NCBI RefSeq assembly: GCF_014855495.1
Contig: NZ_JACYFJ010000003.1
Coordinates: 248,001 to 312,000, forward strand
Direction of reading: 5' to 3'
Length of the DNA: 64,000 nucleotides
Origin: Euzebyella saccharophila
GTDB taxonomy: Bacteria; Bacteroidota; Bacteroidia; Flavobacteriales; Flavobacteriaceae
Shown here one piece after another: positions 53,424 to 62,823 of the stretch (within the stretch, counting starts at the first letter, position 1; every line of letters begins with the position of its first letter). The position numbers and the translations under genes are program-made. A model generated the notes under the pieces. That model was not told the origin of the DNA and searched no databases. It saw only the letters and a program-made list of their open reading frames with translations.

Positions 53424-54005
53424 ATGCTTGGTCTTAAACTACCTACGGACCCCAGATGGGTAAATATCGTTGAAAAGAATATAGATGAGATTTTAACGGA
53501 TCATGCGTATTGTGAGCAAAAGGCGGCCAGCACAGCTATCTCATTGATTATTAGCTTTCCCGATTACACTGAACTGGTAGATGAAATGATAGCACTTTCC
53601 CGTGAAGAAATGGGACATTTTAAAATGGTTCATGACCGCATAATTGCCAGAGGACAAACCTTAGGTAGAGAGAGAAAGGACGAGTACGTGGTGAAGTTAA
53701 TGAAGTTCTTTCCAAAAGGAGGTAGTAGAAATACTCATTTAACCCACCGCCTTTTGTATGCCGCCCTCATTGAAGCCAGAAGCTGCGAACGGTTTCGTTT
53801 ACTTTCCGAAGAATTAGAGGACAAAGAACTTGCAGAATTTTACCATAAGTTAATGGTAAGCGAGGCCAACCATTATACTATGTTCCTGAAATTTGCCCGA
53901 CAGTATGGAAACAGGGAAGAAGTAGACCAAAAATGGAACGACCTTTTGGAGTATGAAGCTTCCATCATGAAGGAGTTAGGAAAAAAAGAGACCATTCATG
54001 GTTAA
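53424..54005 (+). CDS. miaE: tRNA-(ms2io6A)-hydroxylase MiaE
   Basis: Di-iron non-heme monooxygenase that hydroxylates the isopentenyl group at A37 of tRNA; 193 residues. Ferritin-like four-helix core with iron ligands in DHAYCEQKAA (E), REEMGHFKMVHDR (E, H), EARSCERFRLL (E) and SEANHYTMFL (E, H). It diverges from the ebo operon with a 159-base gap. Its last codons overlap the terminator of the opposite ppk1 block. Confidence 0.9.
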   Translation: MLGLKLPTDPRWVNIVEKNIDEILTDHAYCEQKAASTAISLIISFPDYTELVDEMIALSREEMGHFKMVHDRIIARGQTLGRERKDEYVVKLMKFFPKGGSRNTHLTHRLLYAALIEARSCERFRLLSEELEDKELAEFYHKLMVSEANHYTMFLKFARQYGNREEVDQKWNDLLEYEASIMKELGKKETIHG

Positions 54006-54019
54006 CCGAACGGTCTCTT
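53981..54019 (-). terminator. Terminator of the ppk1 block, lying over the 3' end of miaE
   Basis: AAGAGACC at 53986-53993 pairs with GGTCTCTT at 54012-54019; on the minus strand the stem is followed by T7. It spans the last codons of miaE. Confidence 0.75.
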
Positions 54020-54029
54020 CTTATAGATT

Positions 54030-56144
54030 TTACATATCTATACCTTCCTCAATATTATCAACAGAACTTAACTTGTTCTTATAATAATCGTACATCGCAA
54101 ATTGGGACCGCAATGCGGGCTTATCATTTTTCCTATAGAGATTACGCTGTTCTTCATCAAAAATTCGTGCCTTCACATTATCGTTCCATGAAATATTAAA
54201 CGTATCTATCAGCTCCTTTTTGATATCCTCATCATAAATTGGACAGCCTACCTCCACTCTATTTTCAATATTTCTGGTCATGAAATCAGCAGAGGAAATA
54301 TACACTTTGGGGACGCCCTCATTACAGAAGATAAATAGCCTGGGGTGTTCCAAAAACTTATCTACCACACTAATGGCTTCAATATTTTCACTCATGCCTT
54401 CCACTCCTGGAATCAAACAACAAATACCCCTAACTACCATTTGTACTTTTACACCGGCATTACTAGCCTCGTACAGCTTATCGATCATTTTATAGGACGT
54501 AAAGCTGTTCATCTTTATTTTAATATAGGCTTCCTTTCCAGCCCTGGCATTGGCAATTTCCTTATCGATCAATTTTTTAAAGAAGCTTTTTGTATAGTGC
54601 GGCGATACAATTAAATGCTTGTATTTATTAATTTTATAAGTAGTTTCAAAGAAATCGAATACCTTGTTCAACTCCTTTAGTATGGGTTCGTTTGCCGTAA
54701 ATAAAGTGTAATCCGTATAGATTCTAGCAGTGGATTCGTTGAAATTACCGGTACTAATAAAACCGTAGCGCTTTATTTCTTCGTTTTCTTCACGCTCAAT
54801 TAAACAAATTTTACTGTGAACCTTTAAGCCGGGCACACCAAAAATGAGCTTAACCCCTTCTGCCTGTAGTTCTTCTGCATATCTGATGTTTGCCTGTTCA
54901 TCAAAACGTGCACGTAGTTCAATCTGTAAGGTAACCTGCTTTCCATTTTTTACGGCATTGCTCAAACAAGCCGCTACTTGGGAATTATTAGCCAAGCGAT
55001 ATACGGTAATTTTTATGGTCTTCACCTTTGGGTCTAGGGCCGCCTCCCTCAAAAATTTAAGAATATAGGAAAAGGTGTGATAAGGCGTATACTGCATATA
55101 GTCCTTCTCCGCAATTTTCTCCAAAAGACTCCCTTCAATATTAAGACCTTTTACAGGCAACGGAGTAATCTTATCATACATAAGATCGTTTCTTCCCAAG
55201 CTTGGAAAGCCCATATAATCTCTTTTATTGTGGTACCGACCTCCTGGAATAACACTATCCGCATCTTCAATTTCCATCTTTTCCTTTAGAAACTCTAGCG
55301 TATCGTTTTCGATGCTCTTGTCATATACAAAACGGACGGGGTCGCCTATTTTTCGATGTTCTACACTGGAACTGATTTTTTCTATGAAACTCTTACTAAG
55401 ATCATTGTCAATATCCAATTCCGCATCCCTGGTAATTTTTATCATGTGGGAGGTTATCGACTTATAATCGAACATAGGAAAAACACTGTCCAGACAGTAT
55501 CTTATAACATCATCCAAAATAATTATATAGTTCTTATTTCCCTCTTTGGGCAGTACTACAAAACGATCAATACCTTTAGGAATTTCTATAAGTGCGTACC
55601 GTTTTTCTTTTTTCTCGTAGGTGCTTTTTGTACGGTCATCACTTCTTAATACCATTTTTACCGCCAAATAAGCGGCTGTATCCTTAAGCATCGGAAATTC
55701 CGCCAAATCACTTAAGATAATAGTCATTAGTTGTGGACTAACCTTTTGTAAGAAGTACTTCTTAACAAAGGCACCTTGCTTTTCGGTTAACTGGTTTTCG
55801 TTCAAAAGATAAACATCCTGCTCTTCCAGTTCCTTTTCGATTTTTTCAAGGATTTCAACACTTTTACGTTGTTGATCAATTACTATTTTAGTAATCTCTG
55901 CCAGCAAATCTTTGGCCTTTTCCCCACCCAGAACACTTTTGCCAGATTTTCCTGCCTCGAAAATGCGCTTAACCGTAGCATACCTAACTTTAAAAAACTC
56001 GTCCAGGTTGTTGGAAAAAATACCTAGAAAACGTAACCTTTCTATTAAAGGAACATTTTTATCTTCACTCTCTTGAAGCACCCGCTCATTAAAACTTAAC
56101 CAACTTATTTCCCTATTTATATATCTAGGCTTTGTTTTTATCAT
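54030..56144 (-). CDS. ppk1: Polyphosphate kinase 1
   Basis: Synthesizes polyphosphate from ATP; 704 residues, normal for the family. The N-terminal segment YINREISWLSFNERVLQESEDK, SNNLDEFFKVR, the catalytic phospho-His in PGLKVHSKICLI (near residue 440), FISTGNFNESTARIYTDYTLF and RGICCLIPGVEGMSENI are all conserved. The phosphate-binding arginine motif VYRLANNSQV precedes. It shares a base-tight junction with the sixA-like gene upstream, so phosphate-related enzymes form one transcript. Confidence 0.94.
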   Translation of the reverse strand: MIKTKPRYINREISWLSFNERVLQESEDKNVPLIERLRFLGIFSNNLDEFFKVRYATVKRIFEAGKSGKSVLGGEKAKDLLAEITKIVIDQQRKSVEILEKIEKELEEQDVYLLNENQLTEKQGAFVKKYFLQKVSPQLMTIILSDLAEFPMLKDTAAYLAVKMVLRSDDRTKSTYEKKEKRYALIEIPKGIDRFVVLPKEGNKNYIIILDDVIRYCLDSVFPMFDYKSITSHMIKITRDAELDIDNDLSKSFIEKISSSVEHRKIGDPVRFVYDKSIENDTLEFLKEKMEIEDADSVIPGGRYHNKRDYMGFPSLGRNDLMYDKITPLPVKGLNIEGSLLEKIAEKDYMQYTPYHTFSYILKFLREAALDPKVKTIKITVYRLANNSQVAACLSNAVKNGKQVTLQIELRARFDEQANIRYAEELQAEGVKLIFGVPGLKVHSKICLIEREENEEIKRYGFISTGNFNESTARIYTDYTLFTANEPILKELNKVFDFFETTYKINKYKHLIVSPHYTKSFFKKLIDKEIANARAGKEAYIKIKMNSFTSYKMIDKLYEASNAGVKVQMVVRGICCLIPGVEGMSENIEAISVVDKFLEHPRLFIFCNEGVPKVYISSADFMTRNIENRVEVGCPIYDEDIKKELIDTFNISWNDNVKARIFDEEQRNLYRKNDKPALRSQFAMYDYYKNKLSSVDNIEEGIDM

Positions 56145-56630
56145 TTATCTATAGTCTTTCGGAAAAATTGTTTGAATTGTTGTGCCTTTGCCTATTGATT
56201 TCCACTGAGAAGTATCAAAACTTATATGAACCAAACCGCTTGTGGGCACGTTCTCAATATAGCTATTTCCCAAAGAATTGGCAAGGTCCGTAAAGGCATG
56301 GTTATGACCAAATATCATGACGGTCTTTAGGTTATCCGAAAGACCTTTAACAAACTGTAAATCAGATTCTCCTGAAAAATCATAAAGTTCCTCTACTACT
56401 TGAAAACTTGAAAAGGGAAATTGTAGCTTTCTCAAAAAAATCAAGCAGGTATGCAGTGCACGGTTGGCAGGGCTGGAAAACACAGCATCAATATCCAGTT
56501 GAAGAACATCCAGCTTGGCGGCCACCAAATGTGCATCATTAATACCCCGCTCCTGTAAGGGCCGGTCCTTATCGCTCACGGCATAATCCCACGAAGATTT
56601 ACCATGACGTACGAAAATAAGATTTTTCAT
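56145..56630 (-). CDS. sixA: SixA-type phosphohistidine phosphatase
   Basis: A 161-residue histidine phosphatase. The start MKNLIFVRHGKSSWDY is chosen since RHG must be near the N-terminus; an earlier codon would overlap pdxH. Catalytic RHG at residues 8-10, Arg in SSPANRALHTC, and the second His in MIFGHNHAFTDL are present. The compact form without cap resembles SixA, which removes phosphate from a histidine of two-component sensors, though some members act on small phosphates. It directly precedes ppk1. Confidence 0.85.
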   Translation of the reverse strand: MKNLIFVRHGKSSWDYAVSDKDRPLQERGINDAHLVAAKLDVLQLDIDAVFSSPANRALHTCLIFLRKLQFPFSSFQVVEELYDFSGESDLQFVKGLSDNLKTVMIFGHNHAFTDLANSLGNSYIENVPTSGLVHISFDTSQWKSIGKGTTIQTIFPKDYR

Positions 56631-56650
56631 ATGCGCATCGATTTTTGTAA

Positions 56651-57298
56651 TTAGGGCGATAAACGCTCTATGTTCCACACACCACTCTCCTCTTCAGAAT
56701 ACAGAATCCTATCGTGCAAGCGATTGGCCCTTCCTTGCCAAAACTCCATCTCTTCCGGAATTACCAAATACCCTCCCCAGTGCTCCGGTCTCTTGATTTC
56801 TGTACCCTCAAATTTCTTTTCCAGTTTCTCCAGCCTGTTTTCCAAGAATTTACGTGAAGGGATTACCGTACTTTGTTCAGAGGCCCAAGCCCCTAATTTG
56901 CTACCTTCAGGTCTGGAATTAAAATAGGCATCCGAGGTCATACCATCCACTTTTTGTGCTTGCCCCTTTATAATTACTTGGCGCTCCATGGCAGGCCAAA
57001 AGAAGGAAAGACAAACCTTATTGTTAGCAGCAATAGATTTACCCTTCTCACTTTCATAATTCGTGTAAAAAACAAATCCTTCAGAATTAAATTCCTTCAA
57101 CAAAACCACCCGGCTTTTGGGGTACCCATCCAAACCAATGGTAGAAATGGTCATTGCATTTGGCTCCTCCACCTGACCTTGTGCTTCGGTTTCCATAAAC
57201 CACCTTTCAAATAATTCAATTGGTAAGGATGGTAAAACGTCTTCGGTCAGCTCGCTTTTTTCATAAGATTTTCGGTATTCTCCTAAGTCTTTTTGCAT
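56651..57298 (-). CDS. pdxH: Pyridoxamine 5'-phosphate oxidase
   Basis: FMN enzyme of 215 residues forming pyridoxal 5'-phosphate. KSRVVLLKEFNSEGFVFYTNYESEKGK binds FMN, ARPEGSKLGAWASEQS-like NSRPEGSKLGAWASEQSTVI and the C-terminal EFWQGRANRLHDRI and WNIERLSP complete the family features. It lies 20 bases upstream of the sixA-like gene. Confidence 0.94.
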   Translation of the reverse strand: MQKDLGEYRKSYEKSELTEDVLPSLPIELFERWFMETEAQGQVEEPNAMTISTIGLDGYPKSRVVLLKEFNSEGFVFYTNYESEKGKSIAANNKVCLSFFWPAMERQVIIKGQAQKVDGMTSDAYFNSRPEGSKLGAWASEQSTVIPSRKFLENRLEKLEKKFEGTEIKRPEHWGGYLVIPEEMEFWQGRANRLHDRILYSEEESGVWNIERLSP

Positions 57299-57367
57299 TG
57301 TACAGGGTGTATAAATCTACTGTATCAAATTTCAGCAAAAGAATAGAATTCAGAAAGTCTGTAAGCG

Positions 57368-58273
57368 CTAAAACTCAAAAACTTTTCCATCGTCTCCTAA
57401 AAATACATTGGGAAAAATCTCTTCGGCTTCTTTTTTAAATAATTCTATGGATTTATACCTTGTAGAATAGTGCCCAAGAACCAGCGCACCAACATCTGCC
57501 TGTTGGGCAATTGAGGCCGCTTCTTTAGCAGTGGCATGCTTTGTTTTAAGGGAGAATTTAGCTTCGGATTCCAAGAAAGTGGATTCATGATAAAGAGCAT
57601 CTACCTTTGAAATCTGACTGACAATTTCCGGATTGTAAGCCGTATCACTACAAAATGCGTAGCTTTTTGGTTCCGGAGGGTCTAAGGTGAGTTGGTCATT
57701 TGCAACTACGGTTCCATCATCCAAAGTTACGTCTTTTCCCTTTTTTATATTTCTAAAATAAGCCTTATCCACCTTATACTTGGCCATCGCCTCTACATTG
57801 AGTTTACGATCGCCGGGCTTTTCCCTAAATAAAAAACCATTGGTGTACACCCTGTGATCCAAGGGGATAGTAGTGACCGTCACAGTTTCATCTTCATAGA
57901 CAAGTTGGGGCTCTTTTTCCGTAAGTTCATGGAAGAAAAGTGGATAGTTGGTCCACGAATCCCCTAATTTTAAAAGCAGCAAAATAGCCTCCTTAATTCC
58001 TTTTGGTCCATGAATATGCAATTCTTTTTCCCTTCCCAAAAGTCTAAAGGTAGATATGAGACCCGGGAGTCCAAAAAAATGGTCTCCATGTAAATGAGAT
58101 ATGAATATATGCTCAATTCTAGAGAATTTCACTTTATTCTTGCGAAGCTGCACTTGTGTACCTTCCCCACAGTCTATTAAAAACAAATGGTTTTTAATTT
58201 CAAGTACCTGAGAAGTTGGATTTGTTAAAGTGCGCGGTGTAGCCGCATAACAACCAAGAATCGTAAGCCTCAT
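57368..58273 (-). CDS. rnz: Ribonuclease Z
   Basis: tRNA 3' endonuclease, 301 residues. The zinc-binding motif FISHLHGDHFFGLPGL (about 60-75), the GEGTQVQLRK start, AFCSDTAYN (Asp), and the C-terminal VLGHYSTRYKS are typical, with the exosite arm in between (HELTEKEPQLVYEDETVTV). Its ATG shares one base with the DUF3291 stop, so the two are coupled. Confidence 0.93.
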   Translation of the reverse strand: MRLTILGCYAATPRTLTNPTSQVLEIKNHLFLIDCGEGTQVQLRKNKVKFSRIEHIFISHLHGDHFFGLPGLISTFRLLGREKELHIHGPKGIKEAILLLLKLGDSWTNYPLFFHELTEKEPQLVYEDETVTVTTIPLDHRVYTNGFLFREKPGDRKLNVEAMAKYKVDKAYFRNIKKGKDVTLDDGTVVANDQLTLDPPEPKSYAFCSDTAYNPEIVSQISKVDALYHESTFLESEAKFSLKTKHATAKEAASIAQQADVGALVLGHYSTRYKSIELFKKEAEEIFPNVFLGDDGKVFEF

Positions 58274-58746
58274 TAATTTTTGGGTTTGTAATTATGGGCT
58301 TCCTCTACCGTATACTTGCCCTTAAAACTGAACGCATACGGAGTCTCCCCATGGTCCTTTAAGTATTGTAGTCGTTTTTTGGCTTCTTCCGGTGTAGGCA
58401 TTGAGCCTTTCTCCACATACCATAAGCACATATGCATTTCACTCAAATTGTAAAACCATTCTTTTTTTCGTCTCAACACACCGGCATGTTGAGAAGCATA
58501 GGTAAAATTGAACAAAGCCTCTTTAGATTCCCAAACGGACATATTAATGATTAAAAAATCATCTTCAAATACACGCAAGGCCGTGGCGTTATTTTCATCT
58601 CCTTTCAATCTCCAAACGTATCCCGGGCTGTTTTCCGCAATACCATTAATACGATCTAAATTATTGACAAACCCCTCCATTACCGGGCTACCAATAGGTT
58701 TTAACATTTTTGCAATATTTACCTGCGCTAGATGAAATTCACTCAT
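58273..58746 (-). CDS. DUF3291 family protein (antibiotic biosynthesis monooxygenase-like fold)
   Basis: A 157-residue protein with ferredoxin-like alpha+beta topology: VYAFEDDFLIINMSVWESKEALFNFTY, then RKEWF, and CLWYVEKGSMPTPEEAKKRLQYLKDHG. DUF3291 members have conserved Trp residues here (W64, W81 region) and no known function. Stop and start overlap with its neighbours on both sides (TAATG and ATGA), so it belongs to the rnz-pyrB unit. Confidence 0.82.
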   Translation of the reverse strand: MSEFHLAQVNIAKMLKPIGSPVMEGFVNNLDRINGIAENSPGYVWRLKGDENNATALRVFEDDFLIINMSVWESKEALFNFTYASQHAGVLRRKKEWFYNLSEMHMCLWYVEKGSMPTPEEAKKRLQYLKDHGETPYAFSFKGKYTVEEAHNYKPKN

Positions 58747-59075
58747 AACTCTAAATCCCTTTCTATTTCTTCCATTTCAATAATGTCATGTGCTTCCTGT
58801 AAAGTAGGTACTACACAAATGGTGTCCGGGACATCATCATAGGAAACTTTATCGGTTACCAATACAAATGATTTATTGTTTTTTTTATGGTTATCGGATA
58901 GTTGTAGAAATTCCAAAACATCGTCAGACGTCAAATTAGAAAAGGAAAACAGGTTAACAACTATATGCTCATTCTTTAACTTGGGATAAGCATCATTTAA
59001 ATTTTGAAGAAAAGTTGACAACGTTGTTTTTTCCTGAAAAACAACGGTAGTAGACCCATTGGAATCAAATATCAT
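58743..59075 (-). CDS. STAS-like small protein (sometimes mislabelled ribonuclease Z)
   Basis: A 110-residue protein with no zinc motif. It has a beta-alpha pattern resembling STAS/anti-sigma antagonist domains (TTVVFQEKTTLSTFLQNLN, HIVVNLFSFSNLTSDDVLEFLQLSDNHKKNNKSFVLVTD, ICVVPTLQEAHDIIEMEEIERDLEL). It lacks the usual phosphorylatable Ser, having NLTSDD at that place. It overlaps DUF3291 by four bases and lies five bases after pyrB. It is conserved beside rnz in this lineage, which explains the mislabel. The function is unknown. Confidence 0.75.
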   Translation of the reverse strand: MIFDSNGSTTVVFQEKTTLSTFLQNLNDAYPKLKNEHIVVNLFSFSNLTSDDVLEFLQLSDNHKKNNKSFVLVTDKVSYDDVPDTICVVPTLQEAHDIIEMEEIERDLEL

Positions 59076-59080
59076 AACTG

Positions 59081-60007
59081 TTATTTAATTTTAGACGCTA
59101 AAAGGTAAATTACGGCCATACGTATGGCAACACCGTTCTCAACTTGATTCAAAATAATTGATTGTTTGGAATCGGCAACATCGGTAGTGATCTCAACACC
59201 CCTATTTATTGGACCTGGGTGCATTATCACAATTTCTTTATCAAGACTGTCAAGCAGTTTTTTGTTGACACCAAATTGCTGTGTGTACTCTCTGGTCGTT
59301 GGAAAATAACTAATATCAAGCCTCTCATTCTGTATACGCAACATGTTGGCCACATCACACCAATTCAAGGCCTTTCTTAAATCTGTTTCCACCTCCACTC
59401 CAAGTGACTCCACATATTTGGGTAAAAGTGTTTTTGGTCCACACACTTTTACATTTGCTCCTTGAAGTTTAAGGGCAAAAATATTACTGAGCGCTACTCT
59501 AGAATGTAAAATATCCCCGACGATCACTACATTTTTACCACTAACATCCCCTAGTTTTTCACGTATGGAGTAGGAATCCAACAAGGCTTGGGTTGGGTGC
59601 TCATGCGCCCCGTCCCCCGCATTAACTATAGATGCGTTAACATGTTTGGACAGAAAAATTCCTGCTCCAGGGTTCGGATGCCTCATTACCACCATATCCA
59701 CTTTCATGGATAGGATATTATTTACGGTATCTATTAAAGTCTCCCCCTTTTTTACCGATGACTGGCCTGCCGAAAAATTAATGACATCTGCTGAAAGTCG
59801 TTTTTCTGCCAGTTCAAAAGAAAGCTTGGTACGGGTACTGTTTTCAAAGAAAATATTGGCGATGGTAATATCCCTTAGCGAAGGAACCTTTTTTATAGAT
59901 CGGTTGATGACCTCTTTAAAATGATCTGCCGTCTCAAAAATGAGCTGTATATCCTTTTCGTTTAGATATTTTATACCCAATAAGTGCTTTACACTTAATT
60001 CGCTCAT
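59081..60007 (-). CDS. pyrB: Aspartate carbamoyltransferase catalytic subunit
   Basis: First committed step of pyrimidine synthesis, 308 residues, the standard length. Carbamoyl phosphate binding STRTKLSFELAEKRL (about 54-68), GDGAHEHPTQALLDSYSIREK, NVVIVGDILHSRVALSN and the aspartate loop HPGPINRGVEI are complete. No regulatory pyrI lies nearby. It lies three bases after pyrR, which probably regulates the pair. Confidence 0.95.
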   Translation of the reverse strand: MSELSVKHLLGIKYLNEKDIQLIFETADHFKEVINRSIKKVPSLRDITIANIFFENSTRTKLSFELAEKRLSADVINFSAGQSSVKKGETLIDTVNNILSMKVDMVVMRHPNPGAGIFLSKHVNASIVNAGDGAHEHPTQALLDSYSIREKLGDVSGKNVVIVGDILHSRVALSNIFALKLQGANVKVCGPKTLLPKYVESLGVEVETDLRKALNWCDVANMLRIQNERLDISYFPTTREYTQQFGVNKKLLDSLDKEIVIMHPGPINRGVEITTDVADSKQSIILNQVENGVAIRMAVIYLLASKIK

Positions 60008-60009
60008 TG

Positions 60010-60549
60010 TTATTTATTTATTAGATAAATTACGTCTTCGCCTTCGTTTTCCCTCCAGTGAACCTTTACCTTTTCCTCATTAATGGCATCTACCTGTCTT
60101 CCTCTATAATTCGGTTGAATGGGCAAATGCCTGCTAAACCTCCGATCTATTAATGTTAAAAGCTCAATTTCCGAAGGTCTACCAAAAGATTGAATGGCGG
60201 TTAGGGCTGCCCTGATACTACGTCCTGTATACAATACATCATCAACGAATACCACCTTTCTATCCTCAACCAGAAAGTCTATTTTGGTTTTATTAGCTTC
60301 CAGGGGCTTTTCTCCCCTTCTAAAATCATCACGATAAAAAGTAATATCCAGAAAACCTAGGTCTACGTGTTTTACTCCGTATTCCTCCTTTAAAATTTTG
60401 GTAAGTCTTTGAGCAACGAAAGTGCCCCTCGGCTGTATTCCTACTAAAGCCGTATCCTTAAAATCAAGGTGATTTTCCAATAACTGACAGGCCAAACGAT
60501 GAAGTATGATATTGATTTCCTTTTCGGAAAGAAGTACTTTTTGACCCAT
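60010..60549 (-). CDS. pyrR: PyrR bifunctional regulator / uracil phosphoribosyltransferase
   Basis: A 179-residue type I phosphoribosyltransferase. The PRPP-binding loop VVFVDDVLYTGRSIRAAL, GIQPRGTFVAQRL, and the basic surface for RNA (RRFSRHLPIQPNYRGRQV) are intact. In Bacillus it attenuates pyr operons by RNA binding; no PyrR-binding anti-antiterminator is apparent upstream (60550-60682), so here it may be only an enzyme or regulate elsewhere. First gene of the pyrR-pyrB unit. Confidence 0.93.
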   Translation of the reverse strand: MGQKVLLSEKEINIILHRLACQLLENHLDFKDTALVGIQPRGTFVAQRLTKILKEEYGVKHVDLGFLDITFYRDDFRRGEKPLEANKTKIDFLVEDRKVVFVDDVLYTGRSIRAALTAIQSFGRPSEIELLTLIDRRFSRHLPIQPNYRGRQVDAINEEKVKVHWRENEGEDVIYLINK

Positions 60550-60682
60550 AGTGCCCTATTGGATTAGCTGAACAAAAATAGGGAATTCTAGTTAAAATTG
60601 ACAATGTTTGTTCAAGACCGAAACCATTACTTATAAACCGTTTAAAATGCGACTTTTATCTTCAATCACCAAGGTTTAGATA

Positions 60683-60716
60683 TAAAAAAAGCCCTACCGA
60701 ATAAACGGTAGGGCCT
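60683..60716 (-). terminator. Terminator of rpsA
   Basis: CCCTACCG and CGGTAGGG form the stem around AATAAA; on the minus strand GGCTTTTTTT follows. It sits about 25 bases past the rpsA stop, and overlaps the promoter region of pyrR. Confidence 0.9.
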
Positions 60717-60737
60717 TGAAATATATTCAACAAAAGC

Positions 60738-62558
60738 TTATTTCTTACCGGCTTCCATTTTATCTTTCAATGCTTGAAGCGCTTCATTGGCATCTCCTAA
60801 AGTAGGTTTAGCCTCATCAGCCGCAGCAGCAGCTTTTTTCTGAGCCGCTTTAATGTTACGCTGCTCTTCTTCACGGAAGATAGCAGTGTGACTAGCAACT
60901 ACACGCTTAAAGTCTTTATTGAACTCAATGATTCTGAATTCGGCCTCTTCACCTTTAGAAAGTTTAGAACCGTCTTCTTTCTCCATATGACGTTGAGGAA
61001 CAAATGCAGTAATATCCTCATTGAACTCAATGGTAGCACCTTTATCAACTACGTCTGTAATAGCCGCCTTGTGAACGGTACCTTCAGCAAATTCTTGCTC
61101 GTACTTGTCCCAAGGGTTCTCCGTAGTTTGCTTATGGCCCAAGCTTAGCTTACGACCTTCCACATCCAACTCAAGAACTTCAACTTCCATAGTATCACCA
61201 ACATTTACAAACTCAGATGGATGCTTGATTTTCTTAGTCCAAGAAAGATCGGAGATATAGATCAACCCGTCAATTCCTTCTTCCATTTCTACAAACACAC
61301 CAAAGTTGGTAAAGTTTCTAACAATACCTTTATGTCTTGAACCAACAGGGTATTTAGAAGTAATATCCGTCCATGGGTCTGGAGTCAATTGCTTGATACC
61401 AAGAGACATCTTACGATCTTCTCTATCCAAAGTAAGAACAACCGCTTCTACCTCATCACCAACGTTAACAAAATCCTGTGCTGAACGTAAGTGAGTAGAC
61501 CAAGACATTTCAGATACGTGGATCAATCCTTCAACTCCTTCAACAACTTCAATGAACGCACCGTAATCTGCAATTACAACTACCTTACCTTTAACTTTAT
61601 CTCCAATTTTGATATCGTCGCTAAGAGCATCCCAAGGATGTTTCTCCAATTGCTTCATACCTAACTGGATACGAGACTTGTTCTCATCAAAGTCAAGGAT
61701 AACCACATTGATTTTCTGATCAAGTTCCACAACTTCGTTCGGATGGTTGATACGGCTCCAAGAAAGGTCGGTAATGTGTACCAATCCATCAACACCACCA
61801 AGATCAACAAAGACACCGTAAGAAGTAATGTTTTTAACAACACCTTCCAATACTTGTCCTTTTTCAAGTTGGCTAATGATTTCTTTCTTCTGCTCTTCAA
61901 TATCAGCCTCGATAAGTGCTTTGTGGGAAACAACAACGTTTTTGAATTCGTGGTTGATTTTAACCACTTTGAATTCCATAGTTTTTCCAACGTACTGATC
62001 GTAATCCCTGATCGGTTTTACATCAATTTGTGAACCAGGCAAGAACGCTTCAATACCAAATACATCTACGATCATACCACCTTTGGTTCTGCACTTAACA
62101 AAACCACTTACGATTTCTTCTTTATCGTGGGCCGCATTAACACGATCCCAAGCCATAATGGTTCTGGCCTTTCTGTGCGAAAGAACCAACTGGCCACTCT
62201 TGTCTTCACGAATATCGATCAAGACCTCTACCTTGTCACCCACCTTTAAATCTGGGTTATACCTAAACTCGTTCAAGGAGATAACACCTTCAGACTTGGC
62301 ATTAATGTCAATGATCGCTTCACGATCGGTCAAGTAAACTACCTTTCCTTCCACCACTTCTTCATCTGCGGTATCCACAAAGTTTTCGGCAACTAGCTTT
62401 TCAAACTCTTCCAATTTAGAGTCATCAACGCGCTCAATTCCCTCTTCATACTTCTCCCAGTCAAAGTTTTCCAAAAATTCTTTTGGGTCTTGCTTAGGAG
62501 TTTCTTGTGGTGCTGCGGCAGTTTCTTCTACCTCAACTGTGTTTTTTTCTTCAGCCAT
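60738..62558 (-). CDS. rpsA: 30S ribosomal protein S1
   Basis: Translation initiation factor on the 30S subunit, 606 residues, with six S1 (OB-fold) RNA-binding repeats. They lie at about 62-130, 148-215, 232-305, 320-390, 405-475 and 490-560; the middle repeats have the classic GxVxxITxYGxFVDLGGVDGLVHITDLSW pattern. The first 60 residues are acidic (EVEETAAAPQE, ENFDWEKYEEG) as in Bacteroidota S1. The Ala/Lys-rich tail ends in KDKMEAGKK. Bacteroidota do not use the standard Shine-Dalgarno extensively, so S1 is important here. A separate 265-base gap separates it from lysM on the other strand. Confidence 0.95.
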   Translation of the reverse strand: MAEEKNTVEVEETAAAPQETPKQDPKEFLENFDWEKYEEGIERVDDSKLEEFEKLVAENFVDTADEEVVEGKVVYLTDREAIIDINAKSEGVISLNEFRYNPDLKVGDKVEVLIDIREDKSGQLVLSHRKARTIMAWDRVNAAHDKEEIVSGFVKCRTKGGMIVDVFGIEAFLPGSQIDVKPIRDYDQYVGKTMEFKVVKINHEFKNVVVSHKALIEADIEEQKKEIISQLEKGQVLEGVVKNITSYGVFVDLGGVDGLVHITDLSWSRINHPNEVVELDQKINVVILDFDENKSRIQLGMKQLEKHPWDALSDDIKIGDKVKGKVVVIADYGAFIEVVEGVEGLIHVSEMSWSTHLRSAQDFVNVGDEVEAVVLTLDREDRKMSLGIKQLTPDPWTDITSKYPVGSRHKGIVRNFTNFGVFVEMEEGIDGLIYISDLSWTKKIKHPSEFVNVGDTMEVEVLELDVEGRKLSLGHKQTTENPWDKYEQEFAEGTVHKAAITDVVDKGATIEFNEDITAFVPQRHMEKEDGSKLSKGEEAEFRIIEFNKDFKRVVASHTAIFREEEQRNIKAAQKKAAAAADEAKPTLGDANEALQALKDKMEAGKK

Positions 62559-62823
62559 GTGCTGATTTAAATTTGTATTCTACGATGAGCCAAGAGTTAA
62601 ACAATTCTCGCAGAAGATGTTATAAGTTTGTTTTTCCAAATACCTTTTCCTCTTGATTTCTTTGCAAAAAAGGTGTGCAAAAATAAGGCTTTATCTTCAC
62701 TTCACCAAGCTTATTTTTAGAGGTTTGGGGATAATTTTAGAATTTTAAGGATTTTGGTGCCCGATACAACAAATATACCTATCTTGAACAATGAATTATT
62801 AACCACTAATAAAACTCAAAATC

